Assembly: GCF_000764225.1 (NCBI RefSeq)
Contig: NZ_JQED01000055.1
Location: forward strand, 124,001 to 188,000
Reading direction: 5' to 3'
DNA from: Colwellia psychrerythraea
GTDB lineage: Bacteria > Pseudomonadota > Gammaproteobacteria > Enterobacterales > Alteromonadaceae
Length of the DNA stretch: 64,000 nt
The position numbers were made by a program, and so were the translations under genes. Every line of letters begins with the position of its first letter. Within the stretch, counting starts at the first letter, position 1. The notes beneath the pieces were generated by a model. It worked only from the letters and a program-made list of their open reading frames with translations. It ran no database searches and was not told where the DNA came from. Positions 26,947 through 38,389 of the stretch are shown one piece after another.

Positions 26947-28533
26947 ATGGTTGAACAACACAAAAAAGCATTAGAAAAACAACTCTGGAACATTGCCAAT
27001 ACCTTACGTGGCAACATGAGTGCCGATGAATTTCGTGATTATATTTTAGGGTTTATCTTCTACAAGTATTTGTCTGAGCGTATGGATTTATATGCAGATG
27101 ATTTATTAAAAGAAGACGGCATCAAGTTTGACGCTATTGATGAAAACACAGACGAAGGCAAAGAATACTTAGAAGCCATTAAAGAAGAGACAATCGACCA
27201 TTTAGGTTACTTCTTAAAACCTAACGAGCTATTTCATGTATTGGCTCAAAAAGGTGAAAACGGCGAATTTATTTTAGAAGATTTATCTGAAGTACTTAAC
27301 CATATTGAACAAAGCACTATGGGCACAGCCGCAGAAGATGACTTCAACGGTTTGTTTGATGACTTAGACTTAACTTCAAACAAACTAGGTAAAACAGAAA
27401 ACGCTAAAAATGAGCTTATTTCTAAAGTGCTTACTCACCTTGATGATATTGATTTTCTTCACCATGAAACTGACATTGATGTATTAGGTGATGCCTACGA
27501 ATATCTTATTGGTCAGTTTGCTTCAGGCGCAGGTAAAAAAGCCGGTGAGTTTTATACGCCACCTATGGTTTCAACATTACTGGCCAAGTTAGTAACACAA
27601 GGTAAAGACAAACTTAAAAGCGTGTACGACCCTACTTGTGGCTCAGGCTCGCTTCTATTAAAAGTATCAAAAGAGATCAAACGTAAAGGCGGTGAAGTTG
27701 GCGGTTACTTTGGTCAAGAATCTAACCCAAGTACTTACAACTTAGCCCGTATGAATATGATTTTACATGGTGTGCATTACCGTAATTTTGATATTCAACA
27801 AGACGATACACTTGAGCAACCACATCATGTTGAAAAACGCTTTGAAGCCGTAGTAGCAAATCCTCCATTCTCGGCAGACTGGAGTGCCTCAGCAGGCTTT
27901 TTAACAGATGAGCGTTTTCAAGATTATGGTAAGTTAGCGCCAAAAGGCAAAGCAGATTTTGCTTTTGTTCAGCACATGATTCATCAACTCGATGAAAATG
28001 GCACTATGGCGGTGGTATTACCACATGGCATATTGTTTCGTGGGGCAGCAGAAGGGCATATTCGTAAACATTTAATAAAAGATAAAAATTGTATTGATGC
28101 AGTTATTGGGTTACCTGCAAATGTATTTTATGGAACACCTATTCCAACTTGTATTTTGTTACTTAAAAAAAATAGAACACGTGATGATATCTTTTTCATT
28201 GATGCAAGCCGTTACTACACAAGAGGTATGAGTCAAAACCATATTGAAAAGGAAGATATAAATAGAGTTCTAGATGCTTTGTTAAAAAGAGAGTTTATAG
28301 ATAAATTTTCTTATGTAGCAAAAAAGGAAGAAGTAGCTAATAAAAATGAATTTAACCTTAATATTCCTAGGTATGTAGATACATTTATTGAAGAAGAGAT
28401 GGTTGATTTAAAAAACGTAACCGACTTAGCTATTAAACTGGATGAAAAAGAAAAATCTATAGATAAAAGATTAAAAGAGTTTTCTTTGGAACTAGGGGTT
28501 AGATTCCCTTTTGGAGGCAGTAATGGAAAGTAA
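26947..28533 (+). CDS. hsdM: Type I restriction-modification system, DNA methyltransferase subunit
   Basis: A 528-residue N6-adenine methyltransferase subunit that with HsdS methylates the recognition sequence. Seen: N-terminal HsdM helical domain (LEKQLWNIANTLRGNM, then GFIFYKYLSERM), GEFYTPPMV (about 200), SAM-binding motif I DPTCGSGSLLLK (about 224) and catalytic motif IV NPPFSADW (about 309). The start is ATG 26947, preceded by AAGGAAG; an upstream extension to 26806 overlaps the WYL gene in another frame and is not real. Length and N-terminal pattern fit the EcoR124/EcoprrI (type IC) group. Its stop overlaps hsdS by 11 bases. All key residues look intact, so methylation is probably active. 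Confidence 0.93.
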   Translation: MVEQHKKALEKQLWNIANTLRGNMSADEFRDYILGFIFYKYLSERMDLYADDLLKEDGIKFDAIDENTDEGKEYLEAIKEETIDHLGYFLKPNELFHVLAQKGENGEFILEDLSEVLNHIEQSTMGTAAEDDFNGLFDDLDLTSNKLGKTENAKNELISKVLTHLDDIDFLHHETDIDVLGDAYEYLIGQFASGAGKKAGEFYTPPMVSTLLAKLVTQGKDKLKSVYDPTCGSGSLLLKVSKEIKRKGGEVGGYFGQESNPSTYNLARMNMILHGVHYRNFDIQQDDTLEQPHHVEKRFEAVVANPPFSADWSASAGFLTDERFQDYGKLAPKGKADFAFVQHMIHQLDENGTMAVVLPHGILFRGAAEGHIRKHLIKDKNCIDAVIGLPANVFYGTPIPTCILLLKKNRTRDDIFFIDASRYYTRGMSQNHIEKEDINRVLDALLKREFIDKFSYVAKKEEVANKNEFNLNIPRYVDTFIEEEMVDLKNVTDLAIKLDEKEKSIDKRLKEFSLELGVRFPFGGSNGK

Positions 28534-29722
28534 GACTCCTCATATACGATTTAAAGAATTCTCTGAAAGTTGGGATATAAAGCCTTTTGGCGAACTTGTT
28601 TCTATATCTAAAGGGAAATTTAATCCTGAGATGGGAGATAATGTTTCATGCATTGAGTTAGAGCATATTGAGAAAGGAACTGGTAGATTAATTGGGTTTA
28701 TTGATTCTAAGCTACAAAAAAGTACTAAAAATAGTTTTTCTAAAGGTCAGGTTCTCTTTGGAAAGCTAAGGCCGAATCTTAGAAAATACTGTATAGCTCC
28801 TTTTGATGGGGTTTGTTCCTCAGAGATACTTCCTTTAGAAACTAATTATCTAACAAATGAATTCCTTAAAAGTTTACTAAGTACAGAGAAATTCCATAGA
28901 GTATCAACTATTAGCTCAGGGTCTAAAATGCCCCGAGCAGATATGGAATTCATAAATGCCTACCCATTTAATTACCCATCAAGTCAGTCAGAGCAAGAAA
29001 AAGTATCAAGTGTTTTTATAGCGATTGATGGAAAAATAAACATCTTAAAAGAAAGAGTAAATATATTACAGCTATACAAAAAAGGAATGCTTCAACAAAT
29101 ATTCAAGCAAAGGATTCGATTTAAAGATAAAGAGGGTAATGACTTTCCTAATTGGAAAGTACTAAAATTAAATGAACTTCTAATAGAACATAAAGTACGT
29201 AATAGCGGTTTAACCTTCAATAAAAATGATGTTCTATCTGTTTCAGGTGATTTAGGAATTGTAAATCAAATAAAACATTTAGGACGCTCATATGCAGGTG
29301 AATCAGTAGCTAATTATCACGTAGTTCATGAAGGCGATATTGTTTACACAAAAAGTCCTTTAAAGGCTAACCCATACGGGATTATTAAATCGAATCAAGG
29401 AAAGGCAGGGATTGTATCAACCCTTTATGCAGTTTATAGCTGCAAAAATACTGCATATCACAAATACTTAGATTACTACTTCGCACTTGATGATAATGTG
29501 AATAGGTATTTACGACCATTGGTACATAAAGGCGCTAAGAATGATATGAAGATTAATAATCAGCGTGTCTTGATTGATTCTATTTCCATTCCTTGTATTG
29601 AAGAACAAAGAAAAATAGCTTCATTTTTAGAAACCTTGGATGACAAACTGTCTCAAGTTAAAAAACAAATCGAACTAACTCAAACCTTCAAAAAAGGCTT
29701 GTTACAGCAGATGTTTGTGTAG
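28523..29722 (+). CDS. hsdS: Type I restriction-modification system, specificity subunit
   Basis: A 399-residue target-recognition subunit. Seen: two target-recognition domains (about 10-170 and 205-375) separated by matching coiled-coil repeats: LYKKGMLQQIF centrally and TFKKGLLQQMF at the C-terminus. Each domain reads half of a bipartite DNA site, so the specificity is bipartite but cannot be deduced. The start is ATG 28523 with GGAGG five bases upstream; the frame to TTG 28511 is an artefact. It overlaps hsdM by 11 bases and is followed after 38 bp by hsdR. HsdS is the fast-changing part of such systems, so close homologues may differ strongly here. Confidence 0.92.
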   Translation: MESKTPHIRFKEFSESWDIKPFGELVSISKGKFNPEMGDNVSCIELEHIEKGTGRLIGFIDSKLQKSTKNSFSKGQVLFGKLRPNLRKYCIAPFDGVCSSEILPLETNYLTNEFLKSLLSTEKFHRVSTISSGSKMPRADMEFINAYPFNYPSSQSEQEKVSSVFIAIDGKINILKERVNILQLYKKGMLQQIFKQRIRFKDKEGNDFPNWKVLKLNELLIEHKVRNSGLTFNKNDVLSVSGDLGIVNQIKHLGRSYAGESVANYHVVHEGDIVYTKSPLKANPYGIIKSNQGKAGIVSTLYAVYSCKNTAYHKYLDYYFALDDNVNRYLRPLVHKGAKNDMKINNQRVLIDSISIPCIEEQRKIASFLETLDDKLSQVKKQIELTQTFKKGLLQQMFV

Positions 29723-29760
29723 GAATAAATTGATTATGCCTAAAAGAAAAGGAAGCTAAT

Positions 29761-32733
29761 GTGGCCTATCAGTCAGAACAAGAATTAGAAGATAACTTAG
29801 TTGCTCAGCTTGCTAAAAAGGTTGATGGTAAGCAGCTGTTTGAAAAGGTTAACATCACTGATGTTGAATCGCTTAGAGCTAACTTAAAGCAGCAGCTTTC
29901 AAAACTGAATGGCTTTGAAATAAGTGATAATGAGCTTAAACAAATTCGTAATGCTTTAGCTAAAGGCAATGTGTTTGATAAAGCGAAAATATTGCGTGAT
30001 AGGCTACAAATTAATAAGGATGATGGCACCGCAGGTTATATTCGCTTTATTGATAGCGATGTTGATAAAAACCATTTTCAGGTAACGCAACAAGTTACCG
30101 TAGAAGGCCGCTATAAAAACCGCTATGACGTAACCATACTGGTAAATGGCTTACCGCTTGTTCAAATAGAATTAAAGCGCCGTGGCTTATAGCTTAAAGA
30201 AGCGTTTAATCAAATTAATCGTTATCAGCGTCATTCTTACTGGGCTGAAGATGGCTTGTTCCAGTATGTACAGGTGTTTGTTATCTCTAATGGTGTGAAT
30301 ACTAAGTATTACGCTAACAACCGCAAACAAAGCTTTAAACAAACCTTCTTTTGGGCAAAAGAAAATAACGACCGTTATACCGAGTTAGACCAATTCGCTA
30401 AGGTATTTTTAACCCCTGAACACCTAACGGATATGATCACTAAATACGTGGTACTGAACGAAACAGACCGTATATTAATGGTAATGCGTCCTTATCAAAT
30501 ATATGCCACCGAAGCGATTATTGACCGTGTAGCTGAGCGTGAAAAGTTAAAAGCTAATAACGAATCAATTGAAAAGCAAAATGGTTATATTTGGCATACC
30601 ACTGGCTCTGGTAAAACACTTACCTCATTTAAAACCGCCCAGTTACTTACGGGTGATAGTGCCATTCACAAAGTAGTGTTTGTAGTTGACCGTAAAGACT
30701 TGGATTATCAAACAGCCAAAGAATTTAATAGCTTTATCAAAGGCTGTGTAGACGGTACAGACAAAACCAAAGTGTTAGTTGACCAGTTCACCGGTAAAGA
30801 TGTGTATTACCTTGAGAAAGACGGTGAACAGCAGTCATCGACTAAAGCGAAAGGCGGTAAGGTTAATACTCGCCGTAACGAAAAGCTGATTGTAACTACC
30901 ATTCAAAAGCTTAATAACGCCATTAGCAATAAACGTTATTCAAGCCGTATGGAGCCGGTAAAAGATAAAAACGTGGTATTTATATTTGATGAATGTCATC
31001 GCAGTCAGTTTGGTGATACGCATCAACGAATTAGTCAGTTTTTTACTAACCACCAAATGTTTGGTTTTACTGGTACGCCTATTTTTGCTGAAAATGCGGT
31101 GACTAAGTTCTCTCGCAAATACACCACCAGTGACTTATTCCACAAGCCGTTACACAAATACACCATTGTTGATGCGATTAAAGACGAAAACGTACTTAAA
31201 TTTAACGTTGAGTATGTTGGCCGTTACAAGAAAAAAGACAGTGCCAATGAAGTTGATATAGACGTTGAAGGTATCGACACCAAAGAGTTAATGGAGTCTG
31301 ACGTTCGGTTAGAAAAAATAACCGATTACATTATCGCTCAGCATAATCGTAAAACCCATAGTAAAGCCTTTACCGGCATGTTTTGTGTTTCAAGCGTGCC
31401 TGCACTAATTAAATATTACGAGTTATTTGCACGGAAAAAGGCAGAAGGTAAACATAACCTTAAGATTGCCACTATTTTCTCGTATGCCGCTAACGAAGAA
31501 GACCCAGATGCTGATGGCTTAGACGAAGTGGTATTAGATAAAGTTGCAGAGCCTCAAGTACAGTACGAAGGTATAGCCAGCCATAGCCGAGATAGACTTG
31601 AAGAGTTTATTGGTGACTACAACAAAATGTTTGGCAGTAGCTATACCACTAAAGATAGCGAGTCTTATTACAACTACTACAACGATATTTCTAAAAAAGT
31701 GCGTGAGCGGAAAGTTGATATTTTGCTTGTGGTTAATATGTTTTTAACAGGGTTTGATAGTAAAACCTTAAATACCCTGTATGTTGATAAGAACCTCAAG
31801 TATCACGGGTTAATTCAAGCGTATTCACGCACCAATCGCATTTTAAACGAACAAAAATCACAAGGTAACATCATTAGCTTCCGTAACCTGAAAAAGCGTA
31901 CAGATGATGCTTTAGCGCTGTTTTCAAATAAGGATGCGAAAGATACGGTGATCATGCCGCCGTATGAAGAATTCATTAAGATGTTTAATCAAGCATTAGG
32001 CCAAATGCAAACCATCGCACCTGATACGGCGAGTGTTGATAGCCTTGAAGATGAAAACGCTGAACTTGAGTTTATTAAAGCATTTCGGGAGTTAATGCGT
32101 TTACGCAATGTGCTTTCTACCTTTGCTGACTTTAAATTTGATGATGTTTGTATTCAAGAACAAGAATACGAAGATTACAAAAGTAAGTACCTCGATTTAC
32201 ACGACAAGGTTAAAACCAATACAGCCCCTGAAAAAGAGTCGATATTAGAAGAGATTGACTTTGAACTTGAGCTGCTAGCGATGGATGAAGTGAATGTTGC
32301 TTACATCTTAAAGCTACTTAGCAAGCTTAAACAATCTGACTCTGACGAAGAATACCAACAGCAGTATAAATCACTAATGCAAACCATTGGTGGTGATCCT
32401 GAACTGCGTAGTAAGCAAGAACTGATAGATAAATTCATTCAAGAAAACCTGCCTGATGTGCAGTCAGCCGAAGAAGTTGATGATGCCTTTGCTGCCTACT
32501 GGGAAGTTGAAAAAGAAAAAGCCACCCAAGCAATGGCTGAAGAAGAGCACTTAATACCTGAAAACGTAAAAGAGCTTGTCGAACGTATGATATTCAGCAA
32601 TCAAGAGCCACTGCGTGAAGACATAGTAGCCACAATGGAAAAACCACCTAGTGTATTACAGCGCAAGAAAGTAATACCAAGGTTAGCTGAAAAGCTCAAA
32701 GGCTTTGTTAATACGTTTTATGGAGGGATGTAG
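29761..32733 (+). pseudogene. hsdR: Type I restriction endonuclease subunit, interrupted by in-frame TAG
   Basis: About 990 codons in one uninterrupted frame except for a TAG at 30190-30192 (codon 144). Before it: the nuclease domain with NRYDVTILVNG and VQIELKRRG (the D and ExK residues). Directly after it: LKEAFNQINRY, the QxxxY motif of the same nuclease fold, then helicase motifs TTGSGKTLTSF (Walker A) and FDECHRSQFG. The glutamate expected at the stop (GAG to TAG) is a one-base change. The upstream start is GTG 29761 behind AAGGAAG. As read, the gene makes a 143-residue stub; a second fragment could start only at weak codons such as TTG 30256. Loss of restriction with retained methylation is the simple reading. 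Confidence 0.88.
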
Positions 32734-32792
32734 TGCTTAATAAAGAATATGTAACTAATTTGATAATCGAAACAATAAGGAAAATGTAAAGA

Positions 32793-35700
32793 ATGGAACC
32801 AGTCACATTGGCAATTGGTGGAGCGTCTTATTATGTTGCCACCAAATTTGTAGACCAATTTATATCTCAGGAGGGGTATGGCTGGTTTAGAAAGCAGCTT
32901 TTTCCAAAACAAAGATATGTAGATAGGCTCTATCAGCTTATTGAAGAAACGGCTTCAGAGTTTGAAGTTGAATATCCAACGGATTCAGGCAAGGTTCCGT
33001 TCTATCAATCTCAGCCATTATTTGACGTGCTAAACGAATATATTTTGTTTAAAGAGTTTCCAGATAAAGCTGAGGTAGTGAATAAGTTTAGTGATTATCC
33101 TAGTGTACTTCCCCCAACTCAAAAACAACTTGAACGTTTTTATGCGATCCTTGCGCTAAAGATAAACGAGTGTGAAACATTAAAAAAACTCCATATCGAA
33201 GAGACTTATAAGGAAAAGATATTCGATATCAATGAAGAGCTGATTCAAATAAAACTTATATTACGTTCTATAGACGAGAAGCTCACGTTTCACCTAAACG
33301 ATGATTGGTTAAATGAGAAAAATAGGCAGGCAATAGCTGACTTGGGTGGGCGCTACACACCTGAACTAAATTTAAAGCTAGAAATAGCAAAGATATTTGA
33401 GGGTCTTGGTAGGACTCAGAACTTTTCAGAACTCTTTTATTCACATATAGATGGCTTTCTGATTAAAGGAAACAAGCTCTGTACGTGCGATGAAATATCC
33501 TCACAGCTATCTGTAATATCTAAATCTTTAACGGAAATTATAACTTTATATCAAGCAATTGATTTTTCTAAATTAACTAAAATACCAACAGATGAGTTTT
33601 GTAAGAGTATTGCCTCCTGCAACAATGCAGTAGCAGAATCTGAATCGGTGCTGTGGAAACTGCGTGAAGAAGCAAAAGCAGCCGGAGAATCTAATGATTA
33701 CAGTGACAAATACTCATCAATTTTAAGGGAACTTAGGGATTTTGATTATGAGTGTAACAAGTTAAGTACTTTCTTAAACTCCATAACAGTAAAATTGTCG
33801 AACAACCCATTTTTGCTTCTTGAAGGGGAAGCTGGCATTGGTAAGTCCCACTTACTTGCCGATGTCGTTGAAACAAGGATTAAAACTGGTTCTCCATCTC
33901 TTTTCTTATTAGGGCAACAGCTCACTTCTGATGAATCTCCTTGGGTACAAATTTTTAAAAGGTTACAGGTCGATACTACATCCGATGATTTTCTAGAAAA
34001 GCTTAATTTGTATGCTCAAAAAAATAATAAAAGGATTTTAATATTTATTGATGCGATCAATGAAGGGAACGGCAACAAGTTTTGGGATGACAATATAAAT
34101 AGTTTCGTTGAAGAAATTAAACGATTTGATTGGCTTGGTTTAATAATGTCAGTCAGGTCAACGTATAAAAATATTACTATTTCTGATGAGAATGTATCAC
34201 GCATTGATTTTGAAACTCATGAGCATATTGGTTTCAAGAACATTGAACTGAAAGCTGTTAATTTATTCTATGACAATTAAAATATAGAGAGGCCATCTTC
34301 ACCTAACTTAAACCCAGAATTCAAAAATCCGTTATTTTTGAAATTACTATGCGAAGGGGTTAAGAAAAGTGGATTAAGTAAAGTTCCTGTGGGTTTTCAT
34401 GGGATTTCTAAAATTCTCAGTTTCTTCATTACTGGTGTCAACAAGTCGCTTGCCTCTCCTAAAAAGTATAGTTTCGATTCCAGCTTTCCATTGGTTAATG
34501 ATGCATTAAATGAACTAATCAAGCTTAAGGTGGGCTCAGGGGCTAAGAGTATACCTCTTAAAGATGCGCATGTTGCCGTCCAGTCCGTTGTTCAAGACTA
34601 TGTTAACGATAAAACTTTTCTTAGCGCATTAATAGATGAAGGGTTGTTAACAAAAGGAATTACTCGAAACGACGAAAACGTTGTTGAAGAGGTAGTATAT
34701 ATATCTTTTGAAAGGTTTGATGACCATTTAACAGTAAACTACTTACTTGACGGCATTGAAAATATTGAAGATGAGTTTAAGACGGGAGGCCGTCTTAGAA
34801 GTTATTTTAAAGAAGAGTATGACTTTTACTACAACCAAGGAATTGTTGAGGCCCTTTCGATTCAATTACCTGAAAAATATAGAAAAGAACTCTACGAGTT
34901 ATTGCCAGAGTTCAGTGAGCATGATTACTTAATAAATTCTTTTATTGATAGTTTAGTTTGGAGAGAAATTTCTGCGATAGATTTCGAAAAACTTAAACCG
35001 TTTATAAATGACAAGGTACTTCAGTTTAGGGGGACATTTAGCGACTTTTTAGAAATACTGATTTCAATTTCAGGTATTGAAGGGCACCCATTTAATGCGA
35101 ATTTCTTACATGATTGGTTATCTAAGCACCCCTTACCAAACAGAGATGCATTTTGGACTACTCAATTAAAATATAAGTACAGTGAAGACTCTACATTCAG
35201 ACATCTAATAGATTGGGCTTGGGATGACTTTGATAAGAGTTACATATCTGATGATTCAATCGAGTTAGTCGCTACTGCGCTGTGTTGGTTTTTAACTTCA
35301 AGCAATCGAGAGTTGAGGGATTGTTCAACTAAAGCATTAGTTAACTTGCTAGAAAATAGAATTCCAGTATTGGTTAGGATAATCAATAAATTTGATGCCG
35401 TAGATGATCCTTATGTTTGGGAGAGAGTGTTAGCTGTTGCCTTAGGTTGTGTCATGCGAACAAAGGAACATCATGAGCTAGGTGCTGTAGCTGAAATAGT
35501 TTATACAAAGGTCTTTGATACAGAGGATGTATATCCAAATATCCTCTTAAGAGACTACGCAAGAGAGATTATAGAGTATGTTTCACACCTTGGGTTGATA
35601 ACAGAAAATATTGAAGTGTCCAAAACTAAGCCCCCATACAAAAGTGAATGGCCTGATGACATACCAACTAAAGATGAGCTGAAAAGTCTTTATGATAAGA

Positions 35701-37277
35701 AAGACTACTGGGACTTGTGGGGTTCAGTTATGGGGGGCGGTGACTTTTCTAGGTACACCATAGGCACTAACTTTAATCATTCAGATTGGTCCGGGTGTAG
35801 ATTTGGCCAATCCCCTGTAAATAGAGAAGAAATCTTTAACAATTTTAAGAGCGATTTACCTGAAAAGCAGCTTGAATTATTTAATTCATTAGACCCTATT
35901 ATTTATGCTGAAGACTCTGATGATTTGGTTATAGGTGAAACTATAATCCGTATGGGGAGTGCTATTGGCAGAAAAACAGAAGAAGTACTATCTGCGAATA
36001 AATTAGCTTTTAAAGAATCTTTATCATCAGAATGGCTAGCTCTTTATGAAAGAGATATAGAGCCATACCTTGATCACAATAACAACCTATTAGATACAGA
36101 TGCTCATTTTGATCTTAGGCTCGCTGAATGTTTTATTTTTAATCGTGTAATAGAGTTAGGCTGGTCTCCAGATAAGCATGGGGATTTTGATAGAAGTATA
36201 GGCACAGGTAGAGGGCGGCATGAATCCCACCAAGAACGAATAGGTAAAAAATATCAATGGATCGCATTTCATGAATTTATAGCAAGGCTTTCTGATAATT
36301 ACATCCGCTATGAGGGATACGGTGATGAACGAGAAGAGTCTCCTTATCTAGGTCCTTGGGAGCCCTATGAAAGGGATATAGATCCAACAATTTTGCTTAA
36401 AAATACAGGGGGTAAATGCATACCTATTGAAGAAAAATGGTGGGTTAGTAAAGAAGCTTTTGAGTGGGATTGTACTTTTGAAAATTGGGTAAAAGATACT
36501 TCTACGTTGGATAACCCGCAGGGGTTGATTGAAGTAAAAGATAATAATGGTGGTGTTTGGCTTGTTCTGGAAAGTTACCCGTCTTGGAAAGAGCCTAAAG
36601 AAGTAGGTAAGGAAGACTGGGGACATCCACGGAAAGAAGTTTGGTGTCATCTTAGAAGTTACTTAGTTAAGTCATCTGAATATGAACATTTTAAAAACTG
36701 GGCTGAAAGCCAACATTATATGGGGCGATGGATGCCTGAAAGCACTGATAGATATCAGTTATTTAATAGGGAGTATTACTGGTCAGAGGCTTTTAAATTC
36801 TTTAAATCTGATTACTATAGTGGCTCGGACTGGGTAACAGTTACAGACAAAAAGACAAGGACTGAGATTGCTGATGTTGGTGTTACTACTATCGGTTATC
36901 GTTGGGAAGAAGAGTTCGATCAATCAAAGGCCGAAACTTTAAGTTTTCTTAAGCCAAGTTCTCTAATTTTTGACAATATGAAATTAAAACATGGTTCTCA
37001 AGAAGGTAGTTATATCGATGAGGCTAATAATATTGTTTGTTTCGCAGCTGAAGCTTTAAACGATACAAAAGCACATTTATTAGTTAAAAAAGAACCATTT
37101 TTAAAGATGCTAAAGGATAATGATTTGGAGGTTGTTTGGACCTTATTAGGTGAAAAAGGCGTGATTGGTGGCGCTCTTACTTCGAATCATCGCTATGGCC
37201 GCGTGGAGTTTAGTGGCTCTTTTCACATTGATGAAGGTAAAATAGAAGGAAAGCATAAGGTTTTCTCTACTAAATAA
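32793..37277 (+). pseudogene. Large STAND-like P-loop NTPase, probable defence protein, interrupted by in-frame TAA
   Basis: One frame of about 1,494 codons with a single TAA at 34278-34280 (codon 496). Seen before the stop: an N-terminal region (1-330) with no recognisable effector, a hydrophobic first helix and coiled-coil stretches; then Walker A LLEGEAGIGKSHLLADV (about 347-363) and Walker B RILIFIDAINEG (about 415). After the stop the frame continues as NIERPSSPNLNPEFKNPLFL, typical helical NTPase continuation, followed by a roughly 900-residue C-terminal sensor-like half rich in Trp. Size and layout resemble AVAST-type STAND ATPases, but the exact class is not established. A one-base change (TAT or TAC to TAA) would explain the stop. 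Confidence 0.75.
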
Positions 37278-37313
37278 AATCTTGTCAATCTATTAGTAAT
37301 TAGTTTGGCAGAT

Positions 37314-37421
37314 ATGGCAGCCAGTGACCACAAACACGAAGCGAAAGCCCCTTTAAAATTTAAAGAGACTTTTTAAGTAACGAATATGCTGTGGATGCTT
37401 CGGTACTTATGGAGACTTTTA
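37314..37421 (+). repeat. Cassette-like repeat, copy 1
   Basis: About 108 bp nearly identical to 38390-38499, starting atggcagccagtgaccac and ending ggagactttta. It lies after the STAND gene; the 322-bp gap 37278-37599 otherwise holds only the 49-codon remnant frame described separately and the leader of the next gene. Confidence 0.9.
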
Positions 37422-37535
37422 ACAGGGGTTATCTTTAGATATTGTGAAGCACTTAGTCCAGCAATTCGCTTAGGATTTGAAACACCGGAAAGCTTGAATT
37501 TTCCTTTGCTAATCCCCAAATACTTTCGAGAGTAG
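37386..37535 (+). pseudogene. 49-codon frame after repeat copy 1, probable cassette remnant
   Basis: ATG 37386 to TAG 37535. The first 12 residues (MLWMLRYLWRLL) are encoded inside the repeat and are shared with the frame after copy 2; the remaining 37 (including RLGFETPESLNFPLLIPK) are unique and do not resemble the gene after copy 2. It reads like the tail of a deleted gene joined to a repeated upstream block. I do not recognise it; it could also be non-coding. Confidence 0.4.
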
Positions 37536-37599
37536 GCATGCTCCATGCTTTTTCTCCTGTATAAATAACTTAGAATATAATAAAAATTAAGGGTTTAAG

Positions 37600-38364
37600 T
37601 TGGCTGTTAAATTTGAAGGGACAATACCCGTAGATAAATATTTAGATAAAATTATCAATGTAATGTTTGGGACGTTATCAAGCAGGTTAATCGTTACGGG
37701 ATTGGGCTTCCTAACGTTTGGGTTTTGGGATGTAATTGTTTTTGGTTGGGAAACAAAAGTTCTTAATAGAGATGTCGCCCCACCAGGTGAAGATATGGGT
37801 TGGTCAGAGTGGTTAGGGCTAGCATTGTTGGTGTTAGGTATAGCGATGTCTGTAACTAAAAGTATTATTTCATTTTTTGTATCTAGAGCTGATGATTTAG
37901 CTGAACAAAAAATAAAACTCCTGGAAGGCTACCATCTCTTGTCTCCAGTAAGATTACAACATGAGTTATGGAAAGTTTACAAAATACGTAATGCTGATAC
38001 GGACGTATCTAAGAGAGTTTTAGATCACCCAACGAACAAAATGGGGGTTATGGACTTGTTTAAAAAGTGTCACTTAGACGTGGAATGCAATGATAACAAT
38101 TGGATATGTTTGAAAGGATGGGCATTTAAGCATAGATTCTGGGCAGGCTTTTTGTTTTTTATTGCTATCTTATTTTTACTTGGTTCGACTCTCATTTTGG
38201 CTAGTTTAGAATATGCTGCTCCAGGAATTTCATCCTCAGGACCATATGCATACGAGGCATTTTTGGGATTATCTTTACTTATTCTTATCAGTAATTGCTA
38301 TATTTTTAGCGATTTAACTAAGATGGGAACGGCTATTAACTTAGTAGAAAATTACACTCCTTAA
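37600..38364 (+). CDS. Four-helix membrane protein of unknown function
   Basis: A 254-residue integral membrane protein. Seen: hydrophobic segments at about 28-48 (SRLIVTGLGFLTFGFWDVIV), 68-95 (WLGLALLVLGIAMSV), 184-205 (FLFFIAILFLLGSTLIL) and 218-236 (FLGLSLLILISNCYIF), with a cytoplasmic domain of about 85 residues between helices 2 and 3. No known family. The start is a TTG at 37600 with AGGG six bases upstream; no ATG is nearby. It sits between two copies of the 110-bp repeat, as if the repeat and this gene form a movable unit. In a defence island such proteins are often effectors, but nothing in this one proves that. Confidence 0.65.
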   Translation: MAVKFEGTIPVDKYLDKIINVMFGTLSSRLIVTGLGFLTFGFWDVIVFGWETKVLNRDVAPPGEDMGWSEWLGLALLVLGIAMSVTKSIISFFVSRADDLAEQKIKLLEGYHLLSPVRLQHELWKVYKIRNADTDVSKRVLDHPTNKMGVMDLFKKCHLDVECNDNNWICLKGWAFKHRFWAGFLFFIAILFLLGSTLILASLEYAAPGISSSGPYAYEAFLGLSLLILISNCYIFSDLTKMGTAINLVENYTP

Positions 38365-38389
38365 TCATATCGATTAAGACGAGGCTGTA

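Noticed and set aside
29761..32733. Frameshift or genuine two-gene split of hsdR
   Set aside because: The two parts are in the same frame with no gap, the boundary cuts the nuclease fold, and the second part has only a poor TTG start.
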